64,000 bases of DNA from Vicinamibacterales bacterium (lineage in GTDB: Bacteria > Acidobacteriota > Vicinamibacteria > Vicinamibacterales > Fen-181): the NCBI GenBank assembly GCA_036504215.1, contig DASXVO010000046.1, positions 1 to 64,000 of the forward strand, written 5' to 3'. The translations under genes were made by a program, and so were the position numbers. Shown piece by piece: positions 26,230 to 35,359 of this stretch. Within the stretch, counting starts at the first letter, position 1. Each line of letters opens with the position of its first letter. Below the pieces are notes generated by a model that saw only the letters and a program-made list of their open reading frames with translations, searched no databases and was not told where the DNA came from.

Positions 26230-27201
26230 TTACTTGAGCGCCTCGAGCATCTTCTGCGCGGCGGCTGCTTCCGGGGCGTTGGGCGCCATCTGGACGAACT
26301 TCGCCAGATCGGCCTTTCCGGCCGCCAGCAACTTGTCGCCTTCGGTCGGGTTGTCCGGCCGGAGCGTGGTTCCAAACTGCACGTTGGTCAGGCCGCGATA
26401 GTAGTAGGCGTCGGGCGACTCCGGGAAGCGCGCGATCGCCCTCTCGAAGAACGGCAGCGCGTCCTTCGCCTTGTTCTGGTTCATCAGGTTGATCCCGACG
26501 TTGACGAACAGCATCGGGTCCTTGACGGCGGCATCGTCGACCGACGCGAGCATGGCCTTGCCTTCTTCAGGATTGCCCACCTGGATCATCTCGGCGCCCG
26601 TGAGCAGCTTGACCTCCAGGTTGGTCGGATCCTTCTCGAGGTACTTCTTCAGGTGCTCGATCTCTTTTGCGAAGGCCGTTTTGTCGGTCACGCCCTCAGC
26701 GTGATAGGCGCGGGCAATCGCAAGTTCGATCTGGAAGGCCTGTGGGAACTTCGCGAGCAGGTCGGCGTAGACCGCCTGGGCTTCGGCAAACTTCTTCTCG
26801 CCGAGGAATCCGGCGGCTTTCTTCATCTCACCGGCGACGATCTGGTTGGGATCCGGCGCCGCCTTCTTCATCACGATGTCCATCGGCGGCTTCGGGGTTA
26901 TCTGCTCGATGTCGATCGTCACGCGACGGGTCTCAAACCCTTCCTTGACGAAGTCGAGCTGCCAGGCACCGCTGTTGATCCCGCCGATGCCGAATTCGCC
27001 CTTCTTGTTGGTCGTGGTGTCTGTCCCGCCGTTGCCTGCGGGAAGATACGCCCTCACCTTGACGCCATCGATCGGCTTGCCGGCCTCGTCCATCACTTTT
27101 CCGGCGACACGTCCTGTCCCTCGCCACATCTGTGCCGACGCGGTCCCCGCGACAGCCACCAGGGCGAGCACCGCAAACAGAGCCACAAGTCTCTTCACCA
27201 T
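26230..27201 (-). CDS. Secreted protein with CarboxypepD regulatory-like domain and TPR repeats
   Basis: 323 residues from the ATG of MVKRLVALF; GGAAGGT six bases upstream supports this start over an ATG ten codons earlier. Signal peptide 1-24 ending TASAQ. Residues about 30-98 match the carboxypeptidase regulatory-like fold (GRVAGKVMDEAGKPIDGVKV, then KKGEFGIGGI). About 110-320 are TPR units (FPQAFQIELAIARAYHAEG, FPESPDAYYYRGLTN). It shares its N-terminal domain type with the TonB receptors on the same strand just upstream, and is separated from them by a terminator. It is probably a periplasmic or outer-membrane-associated scaffold. Confidence 0.78.
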   Translation of the reverse strand: MVKRLVALFAVLALVAVAGTASAQMWRGTGRVAGKVMDEAGKPIDGVKVRAYLPAGNGGTDTTTNKKGEFGIGGINSGAWQLDFVKEGFETRRVTIDIEQITPKPPMDIVMKKAAPDPNQIVAGEMKKAAGFLGEKKFAEAQAVYADLLAKFPQAFQIELAIARAYHAEGVTDKTAFAKEIEHLKKYLEKDPTNLEVKLLTGAEMIQVGNPEEGKAMLASVDDAAVKDPMLFVNVGINLMNQNKAKDALPFFERAIARFPESPDAYYYRGLTNVQFGTTLRPDNPTEGDKLLAAGKADLAKFVQMAPNAPEAAAAQKMLEALK

Positions 27202-27242
27202 TGCTGACCTTCCGCGAATGAGGATTGCCACCGCTGGGGCCG

Positions 27243-27281
27243 AAAAAAAGGCCCCTGGGGCGCGAACGCACCCCAGGGGCC
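27243..27281 (-). terminator. Rho-independent terminator after TonB receptor 1
   Basis: Read on the minus strand: an 11-bp stem (27271-27281 with 27250-27260), a 10-base loop, then seven T. It lies downstream of the TonB receptor gene that ends at 27406. Confidence 0.88.
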
Positions 27282-27370
27282 AGTCTATCGCAGATCGTTC
27301 AGCCCGCGCCAGACCGAGCCGGCGCTCGATCGCTCGATCGATCCAGGCTGAACCGAAGCCCGCCCAGGAC

Positions 27371-27407
27371 GAGTCGAAGGGCTCGCCCTGAGCGGAGTCG
27401 AAGGGCT
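27371..27407. repeat. Dispersed repeat, GAGTCGAAGGGCT copies at the TonB gene 3' end
   Basis: GAGTCGAAGGGCT occurs at 27371-27383 and again at 27395-27407, on either side of CGCCCTGAGCG. GCCCT and AGGGC in the unit can pair. The second copy runs into the stop codon of TonB receptor 1. It looks like a REP-type intergenic element; only this one site is seen in the window. Confidence 0.55.
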
Positions 27408-30348
27408 AGAACTGCACGCGGAGACCCAGCCGCAGAATGCGCGGCTGCATGATCTCGCGCACCAGGGTGTAGTTGCCGGACGTGTACTTGTACTCACGTC
27501 CGAGCACCGTGGCGTTGTTCGTGATGTTGAAGATGTCAAGGTCGAAGTTGAGGGTGACCTTGCTGATCTTCTGCCGCTTGCCGATGCGGAGGTCGAGAGA
27601 GCTGATCGCCGGCAGGCGCGCCATCCCGAAGTCGCTCGGCAGCAACAACGTCTTGCTGGAGCCCAACGCGTCGCTGAAGCCGCCCGACGTCGAGCGGTTC
27701 CACGGCATCGGGTAGCCCTGCCGATAGATGAAGTTCGCGCCCAGGTCGACGTCGTACGGCAGCTGGTAGGCGCCGTTGGCGATGATCTGGTACGAGGGCT
27801 GCACCATGTAGATCGAGCTCTTGCCCGAGCCGCCGGCCGCCGACACGACGTAGCCGCCGTCGATGTTCGGGTTGGTCAGCGTCGGGGTCGGGTTGAACCG
27901 CCCCGCCGGGCTGGCGAAATACTCACGCCACGAGTTCGTCGAGAAGCCGAAGCGGGCCATCCAGTGGCTGGACATCCGCTTGGTCGCCGAAATCTCGAAG
28001 CCCTTGTAGACCTGGTTGTAGTCCGGACGCGTCTGGTAGAGACCGCCCTTCGACGGATCGAAGACGATGCCAGACGTCAGGCCGTAGTACGGCACGCTGT
28101 AGGTGCCACTCGGCGACCCCGGGACACCGGTCGGCAGGTTCCCGGTCACGTTGCCCTTGAGAGTGTAGTCGCCGCCGTCGATCACGCCGTTGCCGCCATT
28201 CTGAATGGTCGGACGCCAGTTGAAGTCCACGATCTTCCGGTAGGTGAAGCTCGCGCTGACCCCGAAGTTCGGGATCAGTTCGTGGTCCACCCCGATGATG
28301 ATCTCGTGGGTCTTCGGGTTGCCGTAGTTGCCAATCTTGTTGATCGAGGTCGTGCTGATCTTGCTCGGATTGGCCGGGTCGTAGCCCCAGTAGTCGCCGT
28401 TGGCGATGTGTGCGGCGTACCCGTACGGACCCGTCCAGAGGAACTCGTTCGGCTGCGCGATGCCGTCGTGGTTCAGGTCCTTCGCGTCGAGGTAGAACCC
28501 GCGGTACTGAGCCACCGACATGAAGCTCGCCTGGCCAGCGCCGATCTGCGACGTGAACATCGCATAGGTCGCGCGCAGCTGCGTCTTCCGGTTCTCGGTG
28601 ACCGAGTACGTGATCCCGACGCGTGGCTGGAGCAGGTTGAAGGTCAGCGCGTTCTCAACACCGGGCGCCGTGACGGACGGCAGGATGTTGTTCACGTTCG
28701 CCGGTGCCGCCTCGATGGAGGGGAGAACCGACGCGACCTGGTTGTCGAACCTGACGCCCGCGTTGATCGTCATCCGCTTCAGCGTAATCGTGTCGCCAAT
28801 GTAGAAGTTCATGTACTTGGCCGACACGTCCGATGCGAACGGCGCGTTGACGTTGACGCCCAGGTTCCCGTCGCCGAGCACGTAGCCCGGCGCGTCGGCC
28901 TGGCTGTAGTAGTCCTGGCCATAGACCGACGTGCTGTGGACTTCAGCCTTCCTCCAGCCGAAGCCGAACTTGATTTCGTGGTTTCCCTTGAAATAGTTGC
29001 CGTCAACGATGAACGAATCCTGCGGCCGGCTGGTGATGTACGTGCTGGCCGACCCGCGCTGGATCGAGCCCGCATCGATGTACGTGAGGGTGTTGATGCC
29101 GCCCTCTGGGATCAGCTGGAACCCGCCCCTGACGTGCGCGTACCGGCCGACGAAGAAGAGCGAGCTCCCGAGGTTATAGTTCACCTCGGCCTTGAACATC
29201 CGATTCGGCCCGCCGACGCCGTCCTGGTCCACCGTCGACGGCTGCGACACCGTGGCGCTGGCGTTGCGTCCCCACTTCTTCTTGGCTGCCTGGAAGAACG
29301 TGAAGGAGGCGCGGAGCGACTTGGTGAGCTGCGCATTCGTCTTGAGCGACGAGTTCTGGAGGACCGTGCGGTCGGTCGCCGCCGTAACGGACTTGATGAT
29401 GCGGATGTCCTGGTCGCCGCGCGCGACCCAGAACCACCACTTGTCCTTCAGGATCGGGCCGCCGACGTCACCGCCCCAGTCCTGGAACAGGTGGGTCCGG
29501 TCGCCCTTGCCCGTCTTGCCGCCGAGGGAGGCCTTCAGGTCGGCCGGCATGTTCTCGCTCTGCATGCCCTCGGTCGACGCATAGCCCTTCGCGTTCCCGT
29601 GGAACGAGTTGGTGCCCGACCGCAGCATGAAGTTCATCTGCACGCCGCCGGTGCCGCTCTTCGGGTCGGAACCGCCGGTGGTGATGCTCATCTCCTGGAA
29701 CATGTCGAAGTCGAAGTAGAACGGCGACGACAGCGAGGACATGTCGGTAATCGGCATGCCGTCCACGTTCCACGTGGTGTCACCGGATCCGGCGCCCTTG
29801 CCCATGAAGCCGGACTGCTGACCGGATTCCGAACCGCCGACGTTCACGCGGTCCATGACGATGCCGGGGACCGACGACATGACGACCCACGGGTCGCGGG
29901 CAGTCGGGACGTTCTGCAGTTCCTCGAGGCTGACGCTGGTCGACGTCGTCTGCTTCTTGTTGTCGAGGACCGGCGCTTCGGCCGTGACCACGACTTCTTC
30001 CTTCGCACCGGCCACACCCAACTTGATGTTGAGAGGAACCGAGACGCCGGCCGCGACCGGCACTCCTGTGCTCTTCCAGTCGTTGAAGCCGGTGAGCGTC
30101 GCCCTCACGTTGTACTTGCCGACCGTGAGGTTCAGGAAGTGAGCCTCACCACGCGCATCCGTCACAGCCGACTGGATCATCTGCCCGGTGAGTTCGACCG
30201 TGACGCCCGGCAGGCGGCCGCCGGTGCTGTCTTCAACGGTCAGGTCGATACGGCCCGTGTACTGCTGGGCCGCGGCGGGTGAACCGACGCTGACGAGGGC
30301 CGCCACCATGGCAACGACCGCCAGCAACCGTGTGATTCGAAGTCGCAT
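27406..30348 (-). CDS. TonB-dependent outer-membrane receptor, Oar-like, copy 1
   Basis: 980 residues. Signal peptide about 1-28 (ending PAAAQ), a CarboxypepD regulatory-like domain at about 32-115 (VEDSTGGRLPGVTVELTG), a plug domain at about 120-250 with VPTARDPWVVMSSVPGIVMD and NVDGMPITDMS, then the beta-barrel ending RILRLGLRVQF with the terminal Phe needed by the BAM complex. This architecture is typical of acidobacterial TonB receptors; the ligand is unknown. GAGGAGG precedes the ATG. A sigma-54-type element lies about 174 bases upstream and a strong terminator follows. Its plug resembles those of copies 3 and 4 more than that of copy 2. Confidence 0.88.
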   Translation of the reverse strand: MRLRITRLLAVVAMVAALVSVGSPAAAQQYTGRIDLTVEDSTGGRLPGVTVELTGQMIQSAVTDARGEAHFLNLTVGKYNVRATLTGFNDWKSTGVPVAAGVSVPLNIKLGVAGAKEEVVVTAEAPVLDNKKQTTSTSVSLEELQNVPTARDPWVVMSSVPGIVMDRVNVGGSESGQQSGFMGKGAGSGDTTWNVDGMPITDMSSLSSPFYFDFDMFQEMSITTGGSDPKSGTGGVQMNFMLRSGTNSFHGNAKGYASTEGMQSENMPADLKASLGGKTGKGDRTHLFQDWGGDVGGPILKDKWWFWVARGDQDIRIIKSVTAATDRTVLQNSSLKTNAQLTKSLRASFTFFQAAKKKWGRNASATVSQPSTVDQDGVGGPNRMFKAEVNYNLGSSLFFVGRYAHVRGGFQLIPEGGINTLTYIDAGSIQRGSASTYITSRPQDSFIVDGNYFKGNHEIKFGFGWRKAEVHSTSVYGQDYYSQADAPGYVLGDGNLGVNVNAPFASDVSAKYMNFYIGDTITLKRMTINAGVRFDNQVASVLPSIEAAPANVNNILPSVTAPGVENALTFNLLQPRVGITYSVTENRKTQLRATYAMFTSQIGAGQASFMSVAQYRGFYLDAKDLNHDGIAQPNEFLWTGPYGYAAHIANGDYWGYDPANPSKISTTSINKIGNYGNPKTHEIIIGVDHELIPNFGVSASFTYRKIVDFNWRPTIQNGGNGVIDGGDYTLKGNVTGNLPTGVPGSPSGTYSVPYYGLTSGIVFDPSKGGLYQTRPDYNQVYKGFEISATKRMSSHWMARFGFSTNSWREYFASPAGRFNPTPTLTNPNIDGGYVVSAAGGSGKSSIYMVQPSYQIIANGAYQLPYDVDLGANFIYRQGYPMPWNRSTSGGFSDALGSSKTLLLPSDFGMARLPAISSLDLRIGKRQKISKVTLNFDLDIFNITNNATVLGREYKYTSGNYTLVREIMQPRILRLGLRVQF

Positions 30349-30429
30349 AGCCTCTTGTCCTCCTCAAGAGAAACTCGGGGTCCGATCTCGTACACGAAAA
30401 CGGCAACTCGGGAGCCAGCTCCTCCTTTC

Positions 30430-30476
30430 CGTGCAAACCCAGAAATTCGAATTCGTGTGAGCCCAGGAATTCGAAT
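30430..30476 (-). repeat. Two 23-bp direct repeats in the TonB receptor 1 leader
   Basis: Two copies, 30430-30452 and 30454-30476, with 19 of 23 bases identical and sharing the AATTCGAAT end. They lie between the sigma-54-type element and the start codon, so they would be transcribed as leader RNA. Confidence 0.6.
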
Positions 30477-30521
30477 CTATGAGAACGTGACGACGAGAGA
30501 CTTACCCAGTTCACGCGTATG

Positions 30522-30537
30522 AGCACAGCCGGTGCCA
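30522..30537 (-). promoter_or_regulatory. Sigma-54 promoter-like element for TonB receptor 1
   Basis: On the minus strand the sequence is TGGCAC, CGGCT, GTGCT. This matches the -24/-12 consensus TGGCAC-N5-TTGCW with one mismatch and has the obligatory GG-N10-GC spacing. Transcription would start near 30510, giving a leader of about 160 bases. Confidence 0.65.
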
Positions 30538-30706
30538 GATCATCGCCCGATGATTCAGGCGGAAAATACGACTGGAGCCGTGCCGAATCGGTATACAGAT
30601 CCGGAACACCGGATTTGCGATCCAGCCAACCGGAGATTCAAGTGAGCGGTTCCGGTCAGGCGGACACTGCCATCGACTTTTTCAGCTGAGCCGGAATCAT
30701 GACAGA

Positions 30707-30726
30707 TTTGATACGGTGGATCAATG
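30707..30726. promoter_or_regulatory. Possible activator site upstream of the TonB receptor 1 promoter
   Basis: TTTGATAC-GGTG-GATCAATG contains the inverted repeat TTGAT/ATCAA and partly resembles the TTTGAATC-N4-GATCCAAA element found before TonB receptor 3. It lies about 170 bases upstream of the sigma-54-type element. The match is weak. Apart from this site, the repeats and promoter (30430-30537) and the terminator, I see nothing in the 551-base gap. Confidence 0.3.
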
Positions 30727-30848
30727 GACAAGGAATCCGGAGGCTGGAGCCACGAGTGAGCAGGTGGAAAGTGGACTGAGAGAGTGGGGTGGTCCACAAA
30801 AACGCACAATCAGCAGCCGACCCGTCCACTGGTGAGAAGAATCAGACA

Positions 30849-30877
30849 AAAAAAGGGGCGCGACACGCCGCGCCCCA
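30849..30877 (-). terminator. Rho-independent terminator after TonB receptor 2
   Basis: On the minus strand: an 8-bp stem GGGGCGCG/CGCGCCCC (30870-30877 with 30856-30863), a 6-base loop, then seven T. It lies 23 bases past the stop of TonB receptor 2. Confidence 0.85.
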
Positions 30878-30899
30878 CTTCGACTCCTGAATTCCGTTC

Positions 30900-33875
30900 C
30901 TAGAACTCGAGCCTCGCGCCAATGCGGAACTGGAACGGCGCCTGAATCTGCGGCGGGTTGCCGCCGAGTACGCTCGTCGTCGGCTGGCCGAAATTCGGAT
31001 TGGCGGATCCGAACGTCGACTCCACCCACGTGTCGTAGCCGAGCACCGTCTTCCGGTTGATCAGGTTGAAGACGTCCATCATCAACACGACGTGACGGGT
31101 CCCGCTCAGCCGCAGCGTGTAGTCGACGTGCGCATTGACATCGGTCTGGAACGGCGCCCGATCCTTGAATCCATCGACCGTCTGAATCCCCGACCCTCGC
31201 GGCCCGGTTGGAATCTCGCCGCCGTTCTGGTAGTTCGGGTTGGGGTTGGCCGCCAGCCCGGTCAGCGGCGCGCCCGAACCGAGGAACACGCCGGCGCCGA
31301 CGTTCAGGCCCATCGGGAACGAGTAGTTGCCGTAGACCTTGATCTGGTGCGGACGGTCGAGCGGCAACGGGCCTTCGCCGAGGCTTCCCAGATAGCGTAC
31401 GTCACCCTTGTAGCCGAACTGAGGAACGCCAATCGCGGTGTAGCTCGGGTCGTTGGTCGGGAAGTCGTAGAGGGACGTGATGCCGGGATCGGACTGCCCG
31501 TTGTCGTCCCGGTAGAAGCCCTCATAGGTACCCCACAGGCGCGACCAGCGATACGACGCCTGCATCGACCAGTTCCTGGAGAACCGGCGGTCGACAGTGA
31601 GCTCCACCGCATCGTAACGATGGACGGGACTCTCGAACGCCGCGCCGAGACCGCCGGCGGTTGTCGTGCTCGGCCCCGGATTGGTCAGCACGTAGTCCAC
31701 GCTCGCGGCTCCAGGAAGCCCGAGATCGGCTGCCACGATCGGGAACGGCTGGACGTCCTCGAGCACCCGCGGGATGGTGCGGTGCACGTAGCGCACGCCA
31801 ACGCTCATGCTCGGCATCAACTGGTGCTCGAACCCCGCGATGAACTCCTGCATGTAGCTCATCTTGACGTTCGGGTCGATGACGTCCGCACCGGCTCCGG
31901 CGATCGAGTAGTGGGTCGCCGTCTGCTGGCCGACGGGACCGGCGAGGGTGCCGTTCGGGATCGGCTGGGTCAGGTTGGCATCGAAGTAGTCCGCGCCGAT
32001 GCCCGCATCTGCCGACAGCGCACGGGCGGCCAGGTCGTTGGGCACCCGCGCGTAGAAGATCCCGTAACTGCCGTAGATCTTGCTGCGGCCGTCACCCACC
32101 ATGTCGTAGGTCACGCCGACTCTCGGAGCCCAGTTCTTGTTCAACTTGAAGTCCTGGACCAGCGTTCCCGACATCGTCTCCTGTTCGTACCGCAGTCCCG
32201 GCTTGATCGTGAGCCGGTTCCCGACCTTCCAGGTGTCTTCAACGAAGAACGCGGCGTAGTTCTGCGTCGTCTTTCTCGCCGTGTTCAGGTTCGCCCTGGT
32301 GACCCGGTAGATCTTCCCGAAGTTGGGATCCGCCAGGATCTGGATCTGCGCGCCGGTCGCCGTCGTGTCACCAACCGGAGTGACGAAGGTCGGGCCGGTG
32401 CGCTGGTTGATCTGGTCGTAATTGAGGTGTTCGAACATCCCGCCGTACCGAATCTGGTGATCGCCGAGGATGTTGGTGGCGGTGGCCTTGTACTGGTAGG
32501 CCTTGCTCTGGTTCCCTGCCTCGTAGCTGCCGATGCCGCCACTCGTGATATTCGGAACCACGGTGCGATCCTGCACTCTCCAGGTGTTGACCGACGGTGT
32601 CTCCTGGATCTGGTTCAACGCGTGTCCGAACGACGCTTCCACCAGGAACCGGGGCGAGATGACGCCGTTGTAGTGGACCGACTGGTTGTGACCACCGTAC
32701 TTCGTGATCTCGCTGAAACCCGATGTCGTCGTCCCCAGCAGGGCGCTGGTGCGCTGCGGCCCGTTCGGGGCGTTCGCCGGGTCGCCGAACACCGAGACGT
32801 CGAGGCGATGATTCGACGTGGCCTGGTACGTGCCCTTGGCCGCGTAGGAATACACGCGGCGCAGGCGATCCAACGGGCCGAGGGCTGCCAGCGGGAAGTC
32901 GAAGTTCACGCCGTCGGTCTTGTTCTGCGGCGCGGTGAGCGTCGTGCGTTCCCAGCTCGGATCGAACGCACCGAAGAAGAAGAGCCGGTCGCGCATCACG
33001 GGACCACCGACCGTGACGCCCGCGTCACTGAGCTCGGTCGAGTCGGTGTTCACCGTGCCGTTGGCCGTCTGCACCTGCGTGAAGTTCCCTTCGAGACGAC
33101 TCGGGCGGGCGTACCCGAACACGCTCCCGGCCAGCTTGTTCGAGCCGCTCTTGGTGATCACGTTGACCACGCCGCCGGTGGACTGGCCGTACTCGGCCTC
33201 GTAGCCGCCCGTCTTCACCTGCACTTCCTGCATGAAGTCGTACGGCGTGCCGTTGCCGAGCGATCCGAAGATGATCGAGTAGGAGCCGAGCGCACCGTAC
33301 CCGCCGTTGGTGATGTTCACACCATCGACGATGTACTGGTTCTCGAGGCCGCTGGCGCCGCTGATCGACGGGTTGGCGGTTCCGACCGACCCACCGGTGC
33401 TCACGCCTGGTGCGATGTACAGCGTGTCGCTGAATCGGCGTCCAATCGGCACACGTTCGAGTAGTTGACTGTCGAGCGCAGCACCGATCGTCGTCGTCGA
33501 GGTGTCGACGACCGGCGTCGTGCCGCTCACGTTGACGGTTTCGTTCAGACCGCCCACCTGCATCGTGAGCGACAGGTCGACCGTCTGGCCCAGGCGCAGC
33601 ATCACCGCGCCCTGCTCAACGGTCTTGAATCCCTGAAGTTCGGCCCGGACCGTGTACTGGCCGGGCGTGAGATACGACAGTTGGTAGCGACCGTCGGCGC
33701 CGGTGACCGCGGTCTTCGCACCTTGCGGACCGGTTGCGACGACGCTCACGCCGGGCACCGGAAGGCCCTGGCCGTCCACGATGCGGCCCGCAATGGTGGC
33801 CGTGGTCTGCGCGAAGAGGGCCGGGGCGCCGGCCATCAGCAGAACTGCTGCTAGCACGAGTGTTCGGGGGCGCAT
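30900..33875 (-). CDS. TonB-dependent outer-membrane receptor, Oar-like, copy 2
   Basis: 991 residues from the ATG of MRPRTLVLAAV, with AAGGAG upstream; a TTG three codons earlier sits directly on the ribosome site and is rejected. Signal peptide about 1-23. CarboxypepD domain at about 25-105 (GRIVDGQGLPVPGVSV), plug with PIGRRFSDTLYIAPGV, YIVDGVNIT and YGQSTGGVVNVITKSG, then barrel ending FQFRIGARLEF. It is the most divergent of the four TonB receptors here and belongs to a subgroup with the GGYEAEYGQSTGG plug motif. Ligand unknown. It has its own terminator, so it is expressed separately from copy 1. Confidence 0.88.
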   Translation of the reverse strand: MRPRTLVLAAVLLMAGAPALFAQTTATIAGRIVDGQGLPVPGVSVVATGPQGAKTAVTGADGRYQLSYLTPGQYTVRAELQGFKTVEQGAVMLRLGQTVDLSLTMQVGGLNETVNVSGTTPVVDTSTTTIGAALDSQLLERVPIGRRFSDTLYIAPGVSTGGSVGTANPSISGASGLENQYIVDGVNITNGGYGALGSYSIIFGSLGNGTPYDFMQEVQVKTGGYEAEYGQSTGGVVNVITKSGSNKLAGSVFGYARPSRLEGNFTQVQTANGTVNTDSTELSDAGVTVGGPVMRDRLFFFGAFDPSWERTTLTAPQNKTDGVNFDFPLAALGPLDRLRRVYSYAAKGTYQATSNHRLDVSVFGDPANAPNGPQRTSALLGTTTSGFSEITKYGGHNQSVHYNGVISPRFLVEASFGHALNQIQETPSVNTWRVQDRTVVPNITSGGIGSYEAGNQSKAYQYKATATNILGDHQIRYGGMFEHLNYDQINQRTGPTFVTPVGDTTATGAQIQILADPNFGKIYRVTRANLNTARKTTQNYAAFFVEDTWKVGNRLTIKPGLRYEQETMSGTLVQDFKLNKNWAPRVGVTYDMVGDGRSKIYGSYGIFYARVPNDLAARALSADAGIGADYFDANLTQPIPNGTLAGPVGQQTATHYSIAGAGADVIDPNVKMSYMQEFIAGFEHQLMPSMSVGVRYVHRTIPRVLEDVQPFPIVAADLGLPGAASVDYVLTNPGPSTTTAGGLGAAFESPVHRYDAVELTVDRRFSRNWSMQASYRWSRLWGTYEGFYRDDNGQSDPGITSLYDFPTNDPSYTAIGVPQFGYKGDVRYLGSLGEGPLPLDRPHQIKVYGNYSFPMGLNVGAGVFLGSGAPLTGLAANPNPNYQNGGEIPTGPRGSGIQTVDGFKDRAPFQTDVNAHVDYTLRLSGTRHVVLMMDVFNLINRKTVLGYDTWVESTFGSANPNFGQPTTSVLGGNPPQIQAPFQFRIGARLEF

Positions 33876-34240
33876 TCTCTCCAACTCCTTGTTTGGTGTC
33901 CGTCGTTGCTCAGTTGAGCATCGAACTCATCACGATCGCACGCGAGGAAGTCCTCGTATCGGTGTGCGTGGAGTTCGCCAGTAGCTTTGCAACCTTCGGA
34001 CCGTTTTGGCGACACCTGGCGTCGATGGAGGCGACCGGTGGCGCAATCGGGCTGAGTGCGGGAAGATAGCAGAATGCGCCTGAAAACGCGCAATTCGTCG
34101 CGGCTGTGCTTGGCCACACCAGGGCTGCGCGGATGAGTTTTCGACGAGGCGCGCGATCCAGCAATCGGGATCGAGGAATCCGAAACCGGAGATCGCGACG
34201 ATAGGTCGCCTGGTCTCGGCGGGCGGTGTGGCCTCGGCGT
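33876..34240. other. Divergent intergenic region, TonB receptor 2 / DmpA-like peptidase
   Basis: 365 bases. On the minus strand 33988-34003 reads CGGTCC-GAAGG-TTGCA, which has GG-N10-GC spacing and a perfect -12 box but a poor -24 box, so it is only a weak sigma-54 candidate for TonB receptor 2. I see no small reading frame or repeat that I can support. Confidence 0.4.
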
Positions 34241-35347
34241 ATGATGTCTCGCATGGTCTCGTCGGCACGAATCACCTCGACGGTAGTTGCGAGCTTCGTC
34301 TGTCTTGCCACAGCGTTGAGCCTCTTCCATATGGACGCAGATCTGTCCGCAACCGCCCCCCAGGTGCCACAGGGCTCGGGCCTCACCGACGTCCCGGGCA
34401 TCAAGGTCGGCCATCACACGCTGACCGAGCGCCTCACCGGCTGCACCGTCGTCCTCGCCGAGGCCGGCGCCGTCGGCGGCGTGGATGTGCGCGGTTCGGC
34501 GCCAGGAACGCGCGAAACGGATCTGCTGAATCCCGTCAACCTCGTCGATCGCGTGAATGCGGTGGTGCTGGCCGGCGGCAGCGCGTTCGGCCTCGACGCT
34601 GCGACGGGCGTCGTCCGGTACCTCGATGAACGCGGCGTGGGGTTTCCGACTCAGTACGGCAAGGTCCCAATCGTCCCTGCGGCGATCCTGTTCGATCTCA
34701 ATGTGGGCGACGCGAAGATCCGGCCAACGGCCGACTGCGGGTACCGCGCCGCCGCGGGCGCGACGACCGGACCTATCGTCGAAGGCAACGTCGGCGCCGG
34801 TGCGGGGGCCACGGTCGGCAAGCTTGCAGGCAATGAGCGAGCGATGAAGGGCGGGATTGGCACCGCCTCGATCACCATGCCGGATGGCCTCATCGTGGCT
34901 GCGCTCGTCGTGGTGAATGCCGCCGGCGACGTGATCGATCCCCTGAATGGAACCGTGATCGCCGGCGCACGCACGCCTGATGGTCAGGGCCTCGCCGATG
35001 CGCGGCAACTGCTGCGGTCCGGCGCCCTCAGTCCGCGCACGCCGCTCGGAGGGAATACCACGATCGGTGTTGTGGCCACCAACGCGTTGCTGACGAAGGC
35101 ACAGGCCACGAAGGTTGCACAGATGGCGCACGACGGCGTGGCGCGCGCGGTCTCGCCCGCCCACACGCCGTTCGACGGCGACACGATCTTCACGCTGGCG
35201 ACCGGCGCGAGGCCCGGCGCGACGGACCTTCTCGTCGTCGGTGCGCTGGCCGCCGAGGTGACATCTCAGGCCATCGTGCGCGCCGTCCGGGCCGCACGGG
35301 GAATCCCGGGATACCCGTGCGCGTCCGACCTCGCGAAGCGGAGGTAG
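34241..35347 (+). CDS. P1-family peptidase (DmpA / NylC-like, self-processing)
   Basis: 368 residues from ATG 34241; GTG 34226 and ATG 34253 are also possible. A hydrophobic N-terminal stretch (about 10-32) suggests export or anchoring. The fold starts at GLTDVPGIKVGHHT. The family cleaves itself before a nucleophilic Thr or Ser: here N272-T273-T274-I-G-V-V is the processing site, as in the NylC/DmpA group. GGSAFGLDAATGVVRYLDERG and the Asn/Gly-rich GNVGAGAGATVGKL are family hallmarks. It should act as an aminopeptidase or amidase on N-terminal residues or beta-peptides; the substrate is not set by sequence. It is followed 12 bases later by the nucleotidyltransferase gene. Confidence 0.85.
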   Translation: MMSRMVSSARITSTVVASFVCLATALSLFHMDADLSATAPQVPQGSGLTDVPGIKVGHHTLTERLTGCTVVLAEAGAVGGVDVRGSAPGTRETDLLNPVNLVDRVNAVVLAGGSAFGLDAATGVVRYLDERGVGFPTQYGKVPIVPAAILFDLNVGDAKIRPTADCGYRAAAGATTGPIVEGNVGAGAGATVGKLAGNERAMKGGIGTASITMPDGLIVAALVVVNAAGDVIDPLNGTVIAGARTPDGQGLADARQLLRSGALSPRTPLGGNTTIGVVATNALLTKAQATKVAQMAHDGVARAVSPAHTPFDGDTIFTLATGARPGATDLLVVGALAAEVTSQAIVRAVRAARGIPGYPCASDLAKRR

Positions 35348-35359
35348 CGGCGGCCTGCC

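Noticed and set aside
31092-33464. 790-codon plus-strand open frame opposite TonB receptor 2
   Set aside because: It mirrors a clear receptor gene and its product is rich in Arg, Val and Asp with no domain; an artefact of GC-rich codon use.
33988-34003. Sigma-54 promoter for TonB receptor 2
   Set aside because: Spacing and the -12 box fit but the -24 box matches only three of six bases; kept only as a note in the intergenic entry.
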